From Flagellimonas spongiicola (lineage in GTDB: Bacteria > Bacteroidota > Bacteroidia > Flavobacteriales > Flavobacteriaceae): a stretch of 64,000 bases of DNA. The stretch lies in the NCBI RefSeq assembly GCF_023502425.1, contig NZ_JAMFMA010000001.1, positions 1,054,001 to 1,118,000 of the forward strand, read 5' to 3'. The position numbers and the translations under genes were made by a program. The notes under the pieces are model-generated. The model searched no databases. It had not been told where the DNA came from and saw only the letters and a program-made list of their open reading frames with translations. Each line of letters starts with the position of its first letter. Within the stretch, counting starts at the first letter, position 1. Below are positions 1 through 9,260 of the stretch, piece after piece.

Positions 1-28
1 AAGAAGCATTGGTTGATGGGCTGTAGTT

Positions 29-1363
29 ATGAAAAATTCAATTCTATTTCTAAAGTTGTTCCTGTTGTTCAGCCTGTTGGGTTGGGCACAGGAGCAACCT
101 AAGAAAACATTTTGGGAAAAACTGGACCCCAGTTTGGTGGTCGCCACTGAAACCTCCTATGAGTTTGACTCAGGAAAACTACAGAAGTCCGAATGGATTA
201 TTAAACCAGAATTCACTTATAAGTTCAATAGACGATCCAAACTGGTATTTAGGGGTCAGATATATAGTGAGTTTCAGGACAATCTTGAAGCGGATATACC
301 CAATCAGCAAACGGTGACTGGCTATAATAAACGCTTGTTTTTGGACCGACACACCAATCTGGAACTTCGGGAATTGTATTATTATACCCGCTTGAATGGT
401 TTGAACTTGACTTTGGGTAAACAACAGATCGTTTGGGGAGAAACAGATGGGCTTAAATTATTGGATGTGGTAAATCCACAAAACTTCCGGGAATTTATTT
501 TGGATGATTTTGAGGATAGCCGAATTCCTTTATGGTCGATAAAGGCAGAATTTGATGTTAAGGATATTGGAGTGCAATTGCTATGGATTCCAGATAATAC
601 CTACCATATCACTCAGGATTTTAATGCTCCCTACTTCACCAGAAGTTTGTTTCCAACACCACCCGAAGGCGTTTCCGCCCAATTGAACAAACCCAAAAAG
701 CCAAATCGTTTTTTTGCGGATTCTGATTTTGGGGTAAAACTAACCACTTTTACAAAGGGATGGGATGTGTCCTTGAATTACCTTTATTATTATGATGACC
801 TACCTGCTTTTTATTCGCAATTGGAAATTGTGGACAACAATCCTGTCGTTTCCATTGACCCGGAATATGAGCGACAACAGCTCTTGGGTGGTACCTTTAA
901 TAAGGTTTTTGGTTCCTCAACCTTTCGAGGAGAACTGGCTTATGTGTTGGGACAGCATTTTATCTCAGATAACCTAAATGCGACCAGAGGCGTGGAAACT
1001 TCCGATTTTTTTAGAACTGCATTGGGTATTGATTTTATAAAAGGGGAATATGTGCTCAGTGGACAAATCTTTAATGAATGGGTTATGGAAACCATAAGCC
1101 CGTTTAATCGAGAACGGTGGGAAACCAATTACAGTCTTTTGGCAAGTAGGGAATTACTAAACGACAGTCTCAAGGCAGAAGTCTTGTGGGTGCATAGCAG
1201 CAATCATGGTGACGGATATATTACCCCAAGTCTTAGTTATTGGGTGAATACAAATACCCAACTCCTTTTAAATGCCCATCTTTTTTATGGAAAAGAAACC
1301 CAATTGTTTGGGCAGTTTAAAGACCGCAGCCGAATATCAATTGGTTTTAAATGGGGAATATAG
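29..1363 (+). CDS. DUF1302-like outer-membrane beta-barrel protein
   Basis: A 444-residue secreted protein with a signal peptide ending near residue 20 (GWAQ) and alternating aromatic/polar strands ending in an aromatic-rich C-terminus (ISIGFKWGI), as in outer-membrane barrels. The stretch around residues 130-170 (VWGETDGLKLLDVVNP, then EDSRIPLW) matches the conserved block of the DUF1302 family, whose members are barrels often found beside lipid or sterol export and regulator genes. No function is known for this branch. The ATG at 29 gives a complete signal peptide. It is probably the last gene of a unit that begins left of the window. The family call is by remembered motif, not by search. 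Confidence 0.75.
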   Translation: MKNSILFLKLFLLFSLLGWAQEQPKKTFWEKLDPSLVVATETSYEFDSGKLQKSEWIIKPEFTYKFNRRSKLVFRGQIYSEFQDNLEADIPNQQTVTGYNKRLFLDRHTNLELRELYYYTRLNGLNLTLGKQQIVWGETDGLKLLDVVNPQNFREFILDDFEDSRIPLWSIKAEFDVKDIGVQLLWIPDNTYHITQDFNAPYFTRSLFPTPPEGVSAQLNKPKKPNRFFADSDFGVKLTTFTKGWDVSLNYLYYYDDLPAFYSQLEIVDNNPVVSIDPEYERQQLLGGTFNKVFGSSTFRGELAYVLGQHFISDNLNATRGVETSDFFRTALGIDFIKGEYVLSGQIFNEWVMETISPFNRERWETNYSLLASRELLNDSLKAEVLWVHSSNHGDGYITPSLSYWVNTNTQLLLNAHLFYGKETQLFGQFKDRSRISIGFKWGI

Positions 1364-1641
1364 ACTAGAACCCTGAATTCAGTTATAAGATACCAGATAT
1401 AAGGTACCAGAGATCGGATATAATAAGTCAGATTACAGAAGTCAGATTACAGAAGTCAGAAATCTGAAGTCAGCTAACAGACTGCTATACTCTGAAACCT
1501 GAACCCTGACAACTGCCAACTTCTATCTGGGAAACAGTAATTTATATACATCAATCTGTAAAATGTATACATAGCCTCGTTTTACTGCCAATATTTTTGT
1601 CATGTATTTAAACGTAAACCATTTACAACAAAATAAGAATC
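1364..1641. other. Intergenic region with short-repeat DNA
   Basis: No gene is seen in these 278 bases. The first half is a low-complexity stretch built from variants of GATACCAGATATAAGG and AAGTCAGATTACAG. The second half should hold the promoter of the SDR gene at 1642. I see no clear terminator hairpin for the upstream barrel gene. Confidence 0.5.
1425..1459. repeat. 14-bp tandem repeat, about 2.5 units
   Basis: AAGTCAGATTACAG occurs at 1425-1438 and again at 1439-1452, followed directly by a third AAGTCAG at 1453-1459, and AAGTCAG recurs once more shortly after in GAAGTCAGC. Repeats of this kind expand by slippage. No function is implied. Confidence 0.85.
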
Positions 1642-2475
1642 ATGAAAAAAGTAATAATCGTAACCAGAGCTTCTTCTGGCATTGGAAAGGCCACGGCACT
1701 ACAATTGATCCAAGAGGGCCATACAGTGTACGGCTTGGCCCGTAGAGTAGAAAACATGCAAGATTTGATCAAGGCTGGGGGTAATGCCATGTCCATGGAC
1801 GTTACCCAACACGACCAGGTCAAAGCGGTAATAGCTGAGATTATCAAAAGGGAAAACCGCATTGATGTTTTGGTGAACAATGCTGGATTTGCCATTTGGG
1901 GAGCCGTAGAGGATGTTTCCTATGAAGATGCAAAACGCCAGTTTGAGGTGAACATCTTCGGTTTGGCCAAAGTTACCAAAGCGGTACTTCCAAGCATGCG
2001 TAATCAAGAAAGCGGCACTATTATCAATATCAGTTCAATTGGTGGGAAGATTTATACACCACTAGGCGCGTGGTATCATGCTACCAAGCATGCTTTGGAA
2101 GGCTGGAGCGATTGCTTGCGTATGGAAGTGAATGACCTCGGAATCAATGTTGTTATAGTCGAGCCTGGAGCCATCCGTACAGAATTTGGGGAAGTGTTGA
2201 ATGACAATTTTTCCAAATCAATAGATGGCCATTATGCAGAATTGGGTACAGTGATAGATAAAGTCATGAAATCAGTTAATGATCCAGGCCAAAGTTCCCC
2301 GCCATCAGTTATCGCAGATGTAATCTCAAAGGCCATAGCTGCAAGCAGACCAAAAACCCGTTATGCCGCTGGTAATATGGCTGCACAGACTTTGTTTTTC
2401 AGAAAGTGGTTCAGTGACCGTTTCTTTGATAAAACAATGTTGAACATGATGACAAACATGGCAAAAAAAGCTTGA
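1642..2475 (+). CDS. Short-chain dehydrogenase/reductase (SDR)
   Basis: A 277-residue classical SDR: an NAD(P)-dependent oxidoreductase of unknown substrate, predicted cytoplasmic. The catalytic Ser is in INISSIGG (about 131-132), the catalytic pair is Tyr145 and Lys149 in YHATK, and NNAG follows the fourth strand. The N-terminal cofactor loop reads TRASSGIG instead of the usual TGASSGIG, so Arg9 replaces the first glycine; the codon is AGA, one base from GGA. The C-terminal extension (residues 230-277) is typical of SDRs acting on bulky or lipid-like substrates. The gene is followed by an AraC regulator and another NAD(P)-binding protein, suggesting one small regulated cluster. Confidence 0.88.
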   Translation: MKKVIIVTRASSGIGKATALQLIQEGHTVYGLARRVENMQDLIKAGGNAMSMDVTQHDQVKAVIAEIIKRENRIDVLVNNAGFAIWGAVEDVSYEDAKRQFEVNIFGLAKVTKAVLPSMRNQESGTIINISSIGGKIYTPLGAWYHATKHALEGWSDCLRMEVNDLGINVVIVEPGAIRTEFGEVLNDNFSKSIDGHYAELGTVIDKVMKSVNDPGQSSPPSVIADVISKAIAASRPKTRYAAGNMAAQTLFFRKWFSDRFFDKTMLNMMTNMAKKA

Positions 2476-2567
2476 CAGATTGATGTTTGATGAATGGTTG
2501 GTTGATACTGTCGTCCATGGTCAAGCTGGGCTACAGTTTTTAAACCAGCGGAATTGTGTAAATTGAA

Positions 2568-3482
2568 ATGAGTATGGATGAAATTGTACATATAGCAAGT
2601 ATTGAGAAGATCCATAAGACCATGGGATTGCCAAAACCAAAACATCCATTGGTATCCTTGGTCTATATGCGGGATTTTCCGCCAAATCTGGATTTTGAGG
2701 GCGTACGCTTTACCTCGGACCTCTATATGATATCCCTGAAGGATGGAGTTGAAGGATCTATTCAATACGGCAAGAGTTCTTATGACTTTTCAGATGGAAC
2801 GATGGTTTTTATGAAACCACAACAAGTTATTCATGGTACTTCCGAAAATATTTGTGCGAATTCAAAGGGATGGATGTTGTTGGTGCATCCGGACCTTATT
2901 CGTAAATCGGAATTGGGACGATCCATGAGCCAGTACACCTATTTTGATTATGAAGTGAATGAAGCGTTGCATTTGTCTGAAGAAGAACAAATGATGGTGA
3001 GTGATCTGGTGCAAAAAATTGAATTGGAATACCAGCAGAACATTGATCAGCATAGCCAAAAATTGATTATCTCAAATTTGGAGCTCTTATTGAATTATTG
3101 CACACGCTATTATGATCGACAGTTTTATGTGCGCACGAATTTAAACCAAGACCATGTAAGCCAATTTGAAACTTTGTTGAAGGCGTATTTTAATTCAGGA
3201 AAGGCAGCAGAATTTGGTATTCCATCTGTAAAATATTGTGGTGAAGAATTGCATATGTCACCCAATTATTTAAGCGATTTGCTTAAAAAAGAAACCGGGA
3301 AAAGTGCGAAAGACCACATACATACCTATGTAGTGAATAGGGCTAAAAACAACTTATTGGGAACAACGGATTCTATTAGTGAAATAGCGTATGATCTAGG
3401 TTTTGAATACCCACAACACTTTAGCAAGCTATTCAAGTCCAAAACCGGAATGAGTCCGGCCCAATACCGAACGCAGAATTAA
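2568..3482 (+). CDS. AraC family transcriptional regulator
   Basis: A 304-residue one-component regulator. The N-terminal 170 residues form a cupin-like sensor (PKHPLVSLVYMRDFPP, then MVFMKPQQVIHGT). The C-terminal 100 residues hold the double helix-turn-helix, ending with the diagnostic ISEIAYDLGFEYPQHFSKLFKSKTG followed by SPAQYR. A second ATG lies 6 bases downstream. It sits between an SDR gene and an NAD(P)-binding protein gene that starts one base after its stop codon, so it is very likely co-transcribed with the latter and probably controls this cluster. The inducer is unknown. Confidence 0.9.
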   Translation: MSMDEIVHIASIEKIHKTMGLPKPKHPLVSLVYMRDFPPNLDFEGVRFTSDLYMISLKDGVEGSIQYGKSSYDFSDGTMVFMKPQQVIHGTSENICANSKGWMLLVHPDLIRKSELGRSMSQYTYFDYEVNEALHLSEEEQMMVSDLVQKIELEYQQNIDQHSQKLIISNLELLLNYCTRYYDRQFYVRTNLNQDHVSQFETLLKAYFNSGKAAEFGIPSVKYCGEELHMSPNYLSDLLKKETGKSAKDHIHTYVVNRAKNNLLGTTDSISEIAYDLGFEYPQHFSKLFKSKTGMSPAQYRTQN

Positions 3483-3483
3483 A

Positions 3484-4152
3484 ATGAAAAAAGTACTGAT
3501 AACCGGTGCCACCGGTATGGTTGGAAAAGGTGTGTTGTTGGAATGTCTCGACCATGAGGCCATTTCAGAGGTTTTGGTCATTAACCGTAGTTCCGTGAAC
3601 ATCAAACATCCTAAACTTAAGGAGATACTTCTTTCCAATTTTATGGATTTGGAAGCAATACAAGATGCCTTGACCAATTTGGACGCTTGCTTTTTCTGCA
3701 TGGGAGTTTCCGTTGTTGGCTTGAACGAAGAAAAGTACACGCAAATCACTTATGGGATAACTAAAAAGTTCGTGGATGTATTGCACAAGCTAAATCCAGA
3801 ATTGGTATTCAATTATGTTTCGGGTACGGGCACGGATAGTTCAGAAAAAGGACGTTCAATGTGGGCACGTGTAAAAGGGAAAACGGAAAATTATGTATTA
3901 AACAAAGGTTTCAGGGATGCCTATGCCTTTAGACCTGGGGGAATCATTCCGGAGCGTGGTATAAAATCGAAAACGGGATGGTATAATGCCTTTTATGCAA
4001 TTACCAGACCATTGTTCCCGCTTATGAAGAAATCCAAAAATATTACAACCACTACCAAGATTGGTCTTGCCATGATCAATAGTCTGTTGTTTCCGCTTGA
4101 AAATAAACACCTTGAAAACAAGGATATCAATCAATTAGCGGATAAACCATAA
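3484..4152 (+). CDS. NAD(P)-binding Rossmann protein (atypical SDR, NmrA/epimerase-like)
   Basis: A 222-residue atypical SDR with the N-terminal dinucleotide motif ITGATGMVG (residues 6-14). The usual YxxxK is not obvious, but a central YVSGTGTD segment takes the place of the Ser/Tyr region, and the RPGGIIPE segment is typical of the oxidoreductase HTATIP2-like branch. It begins one base after the AraC gene and is followed by an MBL-fold hydrolase 10 bases on, so translation is probably coupled. It is a predicted cytoplasmic oxidoreductase or NAD(P) sensor; substrate unknown. Confidence 0.8.
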   Translation: MKKVLITGATGMVGKGVLLECLDHEAISEVLVINRSSVNIKHPKLKEILLSNFMDLEAIQDALTNLDACFFCMGVSVVGLNEEKYTQITYGITKKFVDVLHKLNPELVFNYVSGTGTDSSEKGRSMWARVKGKTENYVLNKGFRDAYAFRPGGIIPERGIKSKTGWYNAFYAITRPLFPLMKKSKNITTTTKIGLAMINSLLFPLENKHLENKDINQLADKP

Positions 4153-4162
4153 CTCAGTCAAA

Positions 4163-5296
4163 TTGAAAACAATCCTAAAATTTTTAAAAAGAATGTTATT
4201 GACCATAGTTTCAATTAGTGTACTTGTGGTGCTTGCCTATTTGGCCTTTGTGAAATTCTATCCATCTTTCGGAGGCGATGTGACAACAGAACGTCAAAAA
4301 ATATATGTAACTTCAGCGCAATTCCAAGATGGCAAATTCAAGAATACCAAAAACGTACCCAAGGACCCAAGTTTTTCCGAAACATTATCCATAGCCCGCA
4401 AATTCTTTTTCACCAAAGTTGAAAATGGAAAACCACAAGCAGAACTGCCAGTTCATGCTGTGGATTCTTTGTCCATTGCGGAATATAAAGGCGGTACGCG
4501 TATGATGTGGTTTGGGCACTCTGCTTTCTTATTGCAAATGAAGGGACAAAACATACTGATTGATCCGATGTTGGGAGAGGTACCAGCACCGCATAAAATG
4601 ATGGGTTCAACTCGATTTAATCTTGAACTACCAATTGAAATTGAGAAACTCCCCAAAATTGACGCTGTTTTGATTTCCCATGATCATTATGACCATTTGG
4701 ATTATGGTTCCATTGTAAAATTGAAGGATAAAGTAGGTCAGTTTTATGTGCCATTGGGTGTGGGTGTACATTTGGAGGCCTGGGGCGTTCAAGATGCTAA
4801 AATCAAGGAAATGGATTGGTGGCAAGGAACTACCTTCAACGGGCTGCAGTTTATTTGTACTCCAGCACAGCATTTTTCAGGTCGTAAATTAAACAATGGG
4901 CAAAGTACACTGTGGAGTTCTTGGGTGATCCAATCCGAAACGGAAAAGATTTTTTTCAGTGGAGATAGTGGCTATTCAAGTCATTTCAAGGAAATAGGGG
5001 AGGCCTATGGCCCATTTGATTTTGCGCTTATGGAATGTGGGCAATACAATAAACTGTGGCCAGACATCCATATGTTTCCAGAAGAGACTGCACAAGCGGG
5101 TGTGGATTTAAAAGCCAAAACCATAATGCCAATACATTGGGGAGCATTTAAATTAGCCCTTCATTCATGGACGGATCCCATTGAGCGTGTCACCAAAAAA
5201 GCCAAAGATCTAAACCAGCATTGGATTGCTCCAGAAATAGGAACGTTTATTCATCTGGAAGCCCTGGAAGGTAATTCCACAGAACCATGGTGGTAA
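4163..5296 (+). CDS. MBL-fold metal-dependent hydrolase, membrane-anchored (UlaG/NAPE-PLD-like)
   Basis: A 377-residue protein with an N-terminal hydrophobic helix (residues 11-28) after a basic start, so it is exported or anchored. The metal motif HDHYDH lies at residues 173-178, preceded by ILIDPMLGE, with later metal ligands in FFSGDSGY and MPIHWG. This pattern is that of metallo-beta-lactamase-fold hydrolases close to N-acyl-phosphatidylethanolamine phospholipase D and L-ascorbate-6-phosphate lactonase. A lipid substrate is plausible but unproven. The chosen start is TTG at 4163, which supplies the charged n-region MKTILKFLKR; an ATG at 4193 would remove it. Confidence 0.85.
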   Translation: MKTILKFLKRMLLTIVSISVLVVLAYLAFVKFYPSFGGDVTTERQKIYVTSAQFQDGKFKNTKNVPKDPSFSETLSIARKFFFTKVENGKPQAELPVHAVDSLSIAEYKGGTRMMWFGHSAFLLQMKGQNILIDPMLGEVPAPHKMMGSTRFNLELPIEIEKLPKIDAVLISHDHYDHLDYGSIVKLKDKVGQFYVPLGVGVHLEAWGVQDAKIKEMDWWQGTTFNGLQFICTPAQHFSGRKLNNGQSTLWSSWVIQSETEKIFFSGDSGYSSHFKEIGEAYGPFDFALMECGQYNKLWPDIHMFPEETAQAGVDLKAKTIMPIHWGAFKLALHSWTDPIERVTKKAKDLNQHWIAPEIGTFIHLEALEGNSTEPWW

Positions 5297-5424
5297 ACAG
5301 TTTTTTGTAAAAGAAATAAAATTTTGATGTTGCAATCCAAACCTAGTTGACATTGCGTATATAGGGCATCGCACTTTATACTTCGTAAATTGCGAGAACA
5401 CTGAACATCAAAATACGCGAACAC

Positions 5425-7335
5425 GTGAAACCAACCTTACGACCACGGCCTTCAAAATGGCTGTTCTTAGGGCTGATGCTTATATCAATTTCCCTTTATG
5501 GGCAAGAGACCATAAGATATACAGGCCCCTTCCAACTTGGCAATTACGTTGGCGAAGTGGATTTTTCTTATCGACTTGTTGATGGGGATACACTACTTAC
5601 TGGCCCATTTAGCATGAAACGTTCCAATTTGGATGCGTTGTTGGATCAAAAAGACAAAACCTTTTCATTTACAGGTTCCTTTACAGATGGATTCCCAAAT
5701 GGTGGATGGAATTTTCAATTCGGGGAATTTGAGTCTGACCAAAAAACGGAAGTTGTTGGATACCAATATCGGGTTAATGTAAACGGTATACAAAAAGCTG
5801 CCACGGGAAATATAAAAATGGGCAAACCAGATGGAAGTTGGTCCATTTCGGAAGAGCTGATAGAAAACTCGGAAGTAAAGGAAACAATTTTCAATAGTCA
5901 GATTACCTACGCCGACGGTATTCCACAACAAAGTTTCAGGATTGAAGGAAGGCAAGGTACTTTGGTAGGTCGGTTTTTAAGAAATGGACATGCCCATGAT
6001 GATTGGACGTTGTACGGCGATGACCATACCGAGACTTGGTCATTTTCTGATGGGATATTAAATACGATCAGTAAGAAAAACAGCAACTTTCCAATATTCC
6101 AATCCAATAACAGGGATTTCCGAACAATTAATCTGGATGAACGGTTTGTGAAGATATTGAAGTTGCAATTAACCGAGGAGCATTTCCAAAATGTCCAACC
6201 CGGAATCAATGAGCTGTTGACCGAGAATGCTGTACGATACAAACAACTGAACACAATATTATCACAGTTGGGTGAGTCCCAATTTATGCCAGTATTTAAG
6301 GTTCGTGTGCCCTATTATCCAATGAGTTCATTGGAACAAGTCCAAGCAAATAGTATGTCAGAAGATTATCTTCAAGCTGACAAGATTGCACAAGGTCTTT
6401 TGGATAACTCCCAGTTGAATTTATTGCGGAGATCGGATAGTGAAGCACAATTCTTGTATTCGGTAGTACAAAATATCCATAATACTTTTTTAGCGCCACT
6501 TAAAAAAGCGGCTCAATATCAAAAGCACGAAGTATTGGATTATGTGGAAGGAGATGTTTTAATGAAGCGTTTATTCCCCGCCGGAAGACCCACTACCACA
6601 ATTCAATCGGATGAAGCTAATCGTACATTTCAAGCTTCCAATGCCTCAGATTTCAATTTTTATGTAAAACCAATGGAATCTCTTGCCAACATATCGGCAT
6701 ATGCCAAGCAGTGTTTGGATGAAATTGCTGCGGTGCTTTATGATAAAGTGGAGAATGAACAACGCCAACAGGAAATTATCGCTTTGGAGGAACAAATGAT
6801 AAAAGATGTGACGCGATTGAATCAATTGGTGGATACTGTGGGAACTACCAATTTTACAATCGATGCATTGAGGCATATTACATCGACCGCAGAATCGCAG
6901 TTAAACACCTATTCAAAAAAGGAACAGTCAAATGAAAAGTTGACGGAAGCTAAACAGTTAGTTGATTGCATAGCCATTTATGAGAAGCTGGCACTCCATA
7001 TTAGTGAACTGCCCATGAAAGATGAAGAAATCAAAAAGGTATTCACGGATGCGGTTTGGAATCCGTTTATGGCCAATGTCATGGATGAAGAAATCAAAAA
7101 AAGGATTACCTCGGCTTACCGTACTATTCTTATTCCTTTTTTGCTGGAACAAAGCCAAACGGATTTAGACTGTGAGAAGGCAATAAAGCTTAATCAACTG
7201 TTACCGGATTTGCATAAGCGTATGTTGGAGCTACGTGAAGAGGATACTTCCAAGTTGGAACGAAAACTTCGAAAAGAAAAGAATCCCAACGCCATCTTGG
7301 AACTGTTTAACCTTCAACCCTTGGATATAAACTAA
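5425..7335 (+). CDS. Secreted MORN-like protein of unknown function
   Basis: A 636-residue protein, GTG start, with a signal peptide ending around residue 26 (LYGQ). Residues 30-200 contain several degenerate MORN_2-like units (FPNGGW, GKPDGSW, GHAHDDW spaced about 50 residues apart). The remainder (250-636) is mostly helical and rich in Glu, Gln and Leu, probably coiled coil. It is the first of three genes: its stop codon overlaps the next ATG (TAATG), and a MORN-repeat protein follows, so the three are likely one envelope-associated operon. I do not recognise a characterised homologue. The GTG is preferred because it gives a complete signal peptide. Confidence 0.7.
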   Translation: MKPTLRPRPSKWLFLGLMLISISLYGQETIRYTGPFQLGNYVGEVDFSYRLVDGDTLLTGPFSMKRSNLDALLDQKDKTFSFTGSFTDGFPNGGWNFQFGEFESDQKTEVVGYQYRVNVNGIQKAATGNIKMGKPDGSWSISEELIENSEVKETIFNSQITYADGIPQQSFRIEGRQGTLVGRFLRNGHAHDDWTLYGDDHTETWSFSDGILNTISKKNSNFPIFQSNNRDFRTINLDERFVKILKLQLTEEHFQNVQPGINELLTENAVRYKQLNTILSQLGESQFMPVFKVRVPYYPMSSLEQVQANSMSEDYLQADKIAQGLLDNSQLNLLRRSDSEAQFLYSVVQNIHNTFLAPLKKAAQYQKHEVLDYVEGDVLMKRLFPAGRPTTTIQSDEANRTFQASNASDFNFYVKPMESLANISAYAKQCLDEIAAVLYDKVENEQRQQEIIALEEQMIKDVTRLNQLVDTVGTTNFTIDALRHITSTAESQLNTYSKKEQSNEKLTEAKQLVDCIAIYEKLALHISELPMKDEEIKKVFTDAVWNPFMANVMDEEIKKRITSAYRTILIPFLLEQSQTDLDCEKAIKLNQLLPDLHKRMLELREEDTSKLERKLRKEKNPNAILELFNLQPLDIN

Positions 7336-8156
7336 TGAAACGTTTAGCAAAAAATAGTTGTTGGGTTATAGCTTTGATGTTGTTTTCGTTCATCGGCACT
7401 GCACAAGACGAAGAAGTGCTTCCTTCTGAATCCAAATTCAAAGATCCAAAAACCAAAATTTGGTTTAACACCTATGGAAATATCCGAATCTCCAAAAGAC
7501 TTTTTTGGGATGCGCAGACCCATTTCAGATTCGAAGAAACAGAGGACACCCCATTTATTGGTCAAATTGCTCAGATTTACAATCGGCATGCCATCGGCTA
7601 CATCTATTCCAAGAAGGTCAATTTTAGTCTGGGTGGCGTACTTAGGGTAAACTTTAATACAGACGAAGATTCGGATGACAGACCAGTAGTCCCAGAATTT
7701 CGTATTTGGCATCAATATCAATTTGCCATGCCTTTGTATAATTCAATGATTTATCATAGACTTCGGATTGAACACCGATGGACAAAGGATTTTGCTGATG
7801 ATAGTGAATACATTTTCAGAAATCGCTGGCGGTATATGTTTCGAGCAAAAGTGCCATTGAACAATCATAAATTGGTTCCTAAAACACTCTATGTTTCGCC
7901 AGAAGCAGAACTTATAATGCAGAGTGGAAAAGCGGTAGTGGCTAGCCCAATGGAGGATTTACGTTTAACTACAACACTGGGGTACATTTTAACTCCCCGC
8001 TTAACAGTTGCTGGAGGATTGATGTATTCTCAAGGGCAAACCTTGGAAAACGGTGGGATTTACAAACAAAGTTGGACGATGCGGTTCCATGTATATTTCT
8101 CGCCAGATATAAGAAAGGTAAAAAATAAGCTTCCCGAGATCCATTTTGATGATTAG
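7335..8156 (+). CDS. DUF2490 domain outer-membrane protein
   Basis: A 273-residue protein with a signal peptide ending about residue 24 (GTAQ) and a DUF2490 pattern: WFNTYGNIRISKRLFWDAQTHFRFEE style strands, then RLRIEHRW and FRNRWRYMFRAKVPLN. DUF2490 proteins are predicted small outer-membrane barrels of Bacteroidota with no assigned role. Its ATG overlaps the stop of the upstream MORN-like gene by one base, showing translational coupling. It probably acts together with its two neighbours at the outer membrane. Confidence 0.85.
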   Translation: MKRLAKNSCWVIALMLFSFIGTAQDEEVLPSESKFKDPKTKIWFNTYGNIRISKRLFWDAQTHFRFEETEDTPFIGQIAQIYNRHAIGYIYSKKVNFSLGGVLRVNFNTDEDSDDRPVVPEFRIWHQYQFAMPLYNSMIYHRLRIEHRWTKDFADDSEYIFRNRWRYMFRAKVPLNNHKLVPKTLYVSPEAELIMQSGKAVVASPMEDLRLTTTLGYILTPRLTVAGGLMYSQGQTLENGGIYKQSWTMRFHVYFSPDIRKVKNKLPEIHFDD

Positions 8157-8190
8157 AAACGTATATGAATCGTAGTCATTCATAACCATC

Positions 8191-9051
8191 ATGAAAAAAC
8201 AGCATCTGACCAAATCAATTTATTTCCTTTTTGCCCTGTCAATAGGCTTTGCCGGATACTTTTATTTTAAAACAAAGAGCCTACAAGAACAATTGCTTGT
8301 TCAGGAAAAACTACAAGAGGAATTGTCCACAATTGATATAGTTGACACTAAGGAATTGATGGAGATTGATGCGATGATCATTGATGGTGACGATTATTCG
8401 CAAGCACTGAAAGCATATCAAGACAAATACGAAGAACATGTTTTGGCTGAAGAAGCTGCATTGGAACTTCGAATTTCCTTGACCCAAAAGTTATTGCAGT
8501 TGCATTCCAAACCTAAACAAGATTCTGCAGCTTTGGCCATGCAACAACGATTGGACTCCATTACTTCTCAAATGGCGTCCGCACCAAAAGAAATCCAACA
8601 ATACGATTCATTGAATTTTGCTTTGGAAAAAGCCAAGGTTCAAATTGCCCGTATGAAAAAGCAGCTTAAGCAAAAATCCTTTGGGGAATACCTTGCCTTT
8701 ACCAATACCAAAGGAAGCCAAATGCATTACGTTGGACAGGTTAAAAATGGTAAGGCACATGGCTTTGGTGTTGCCATCCTTAATACAGGTAGCCGATACA
8801 TAGGGGAGTGGAAAGACAACAAGCGTCATGGTGAAGGTACTTTTTACTGGGCGGACGGACAATATTATGCTGGCAACTACGTAGATGACAAGCGTTCTGG
8901 TAAAGGAACCTACCATTGGCCAAATGGAGAAAAATTTGTTGGGCAGTGGAAAGATGATGAACGTATGGGAGAAGGTGCATTCTACGGCAAAAAGGGAGAT
9001 GTTGTGGCTAGCGGTGTCTGGGAAAATGACGAGTTGGTGGTAACCAATTAA
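8191..9051 (+). CDS. Membrane-anchored MORN-repeat protein
   Basis: A 286-residue protein with one N-terminal membrane helix or uncleaved signal (residues 9-26), a helical coiled-coil stretch (30-165), and four MORN repeats from about residue 180 to the end: YVGQVKNGKAHGFG, YIGEWKDNKRHGEG, YYAGNYVDDKRSGKG and FVGQWKDDERMGEG. MORN repeats form elongated beta-hairpin sheets that bind lipids or proteins. Third gene of the envelope operon, 34 bases after the DUF2490 gene. The first gene of the operon also carries MORN-like units, so the two may work on the same partner. Confidence 0.85.
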   Translation: MKKQHLTKSIYFLFALSIGFAGYFYFKTKSLQEQLLVQEKLQEELSTIDIVDTKELMEIDAMIIDGDDYSQALKAYQDKYEEHVLAEEAALELRISLTQKLLQLHSKPKQDSAALAMQQRLDSITSQMASAPKEIQQYDSLNFALEKAKVQIARMKKQLKQKSFGEYLAFTNTKGSQMHYVGQVKNGKAHGFGVAILNTGSRYIGEWKDNKRHGEGTFYWADGQYYAGNYVDDKRSGKGTYHWPNGEKFVGQWKDDERMGEGAFYGKKGDVVASGVWENDELVVTN

Positions 9052-9260
9052 CCCGAATCAAGCACTTTTCTTTCTTTTTTTTTCTTTTGATTAGAATCGA
9101 AACCAATAAAATTGAGGTTCTGTTCCATTGGTTTTGGTGACGACTTTTTCAAACCATTCTTGAGTAATTGATTTATCATTTAATCTGACGGAATTATCAT
9201 TTCGACAGCTTTTATGGGGGCTTAGCAGTTATTTAGCCTCATAATCGTAAATGAAGAATC
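9052..9260. other. Intergenic region, pyrimidine-rich
   Basis: 209 bases with no gene. It starts with a long T/C-rich tract just after the MORN gene stop. An inverted pair AAACCAAT / ATTGGTTT is present with a loop of about 23 bases; it may be a weak terminator or nothing. The promoter of the gene at 9261 should lie in the second half. Confidence 0.4.
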
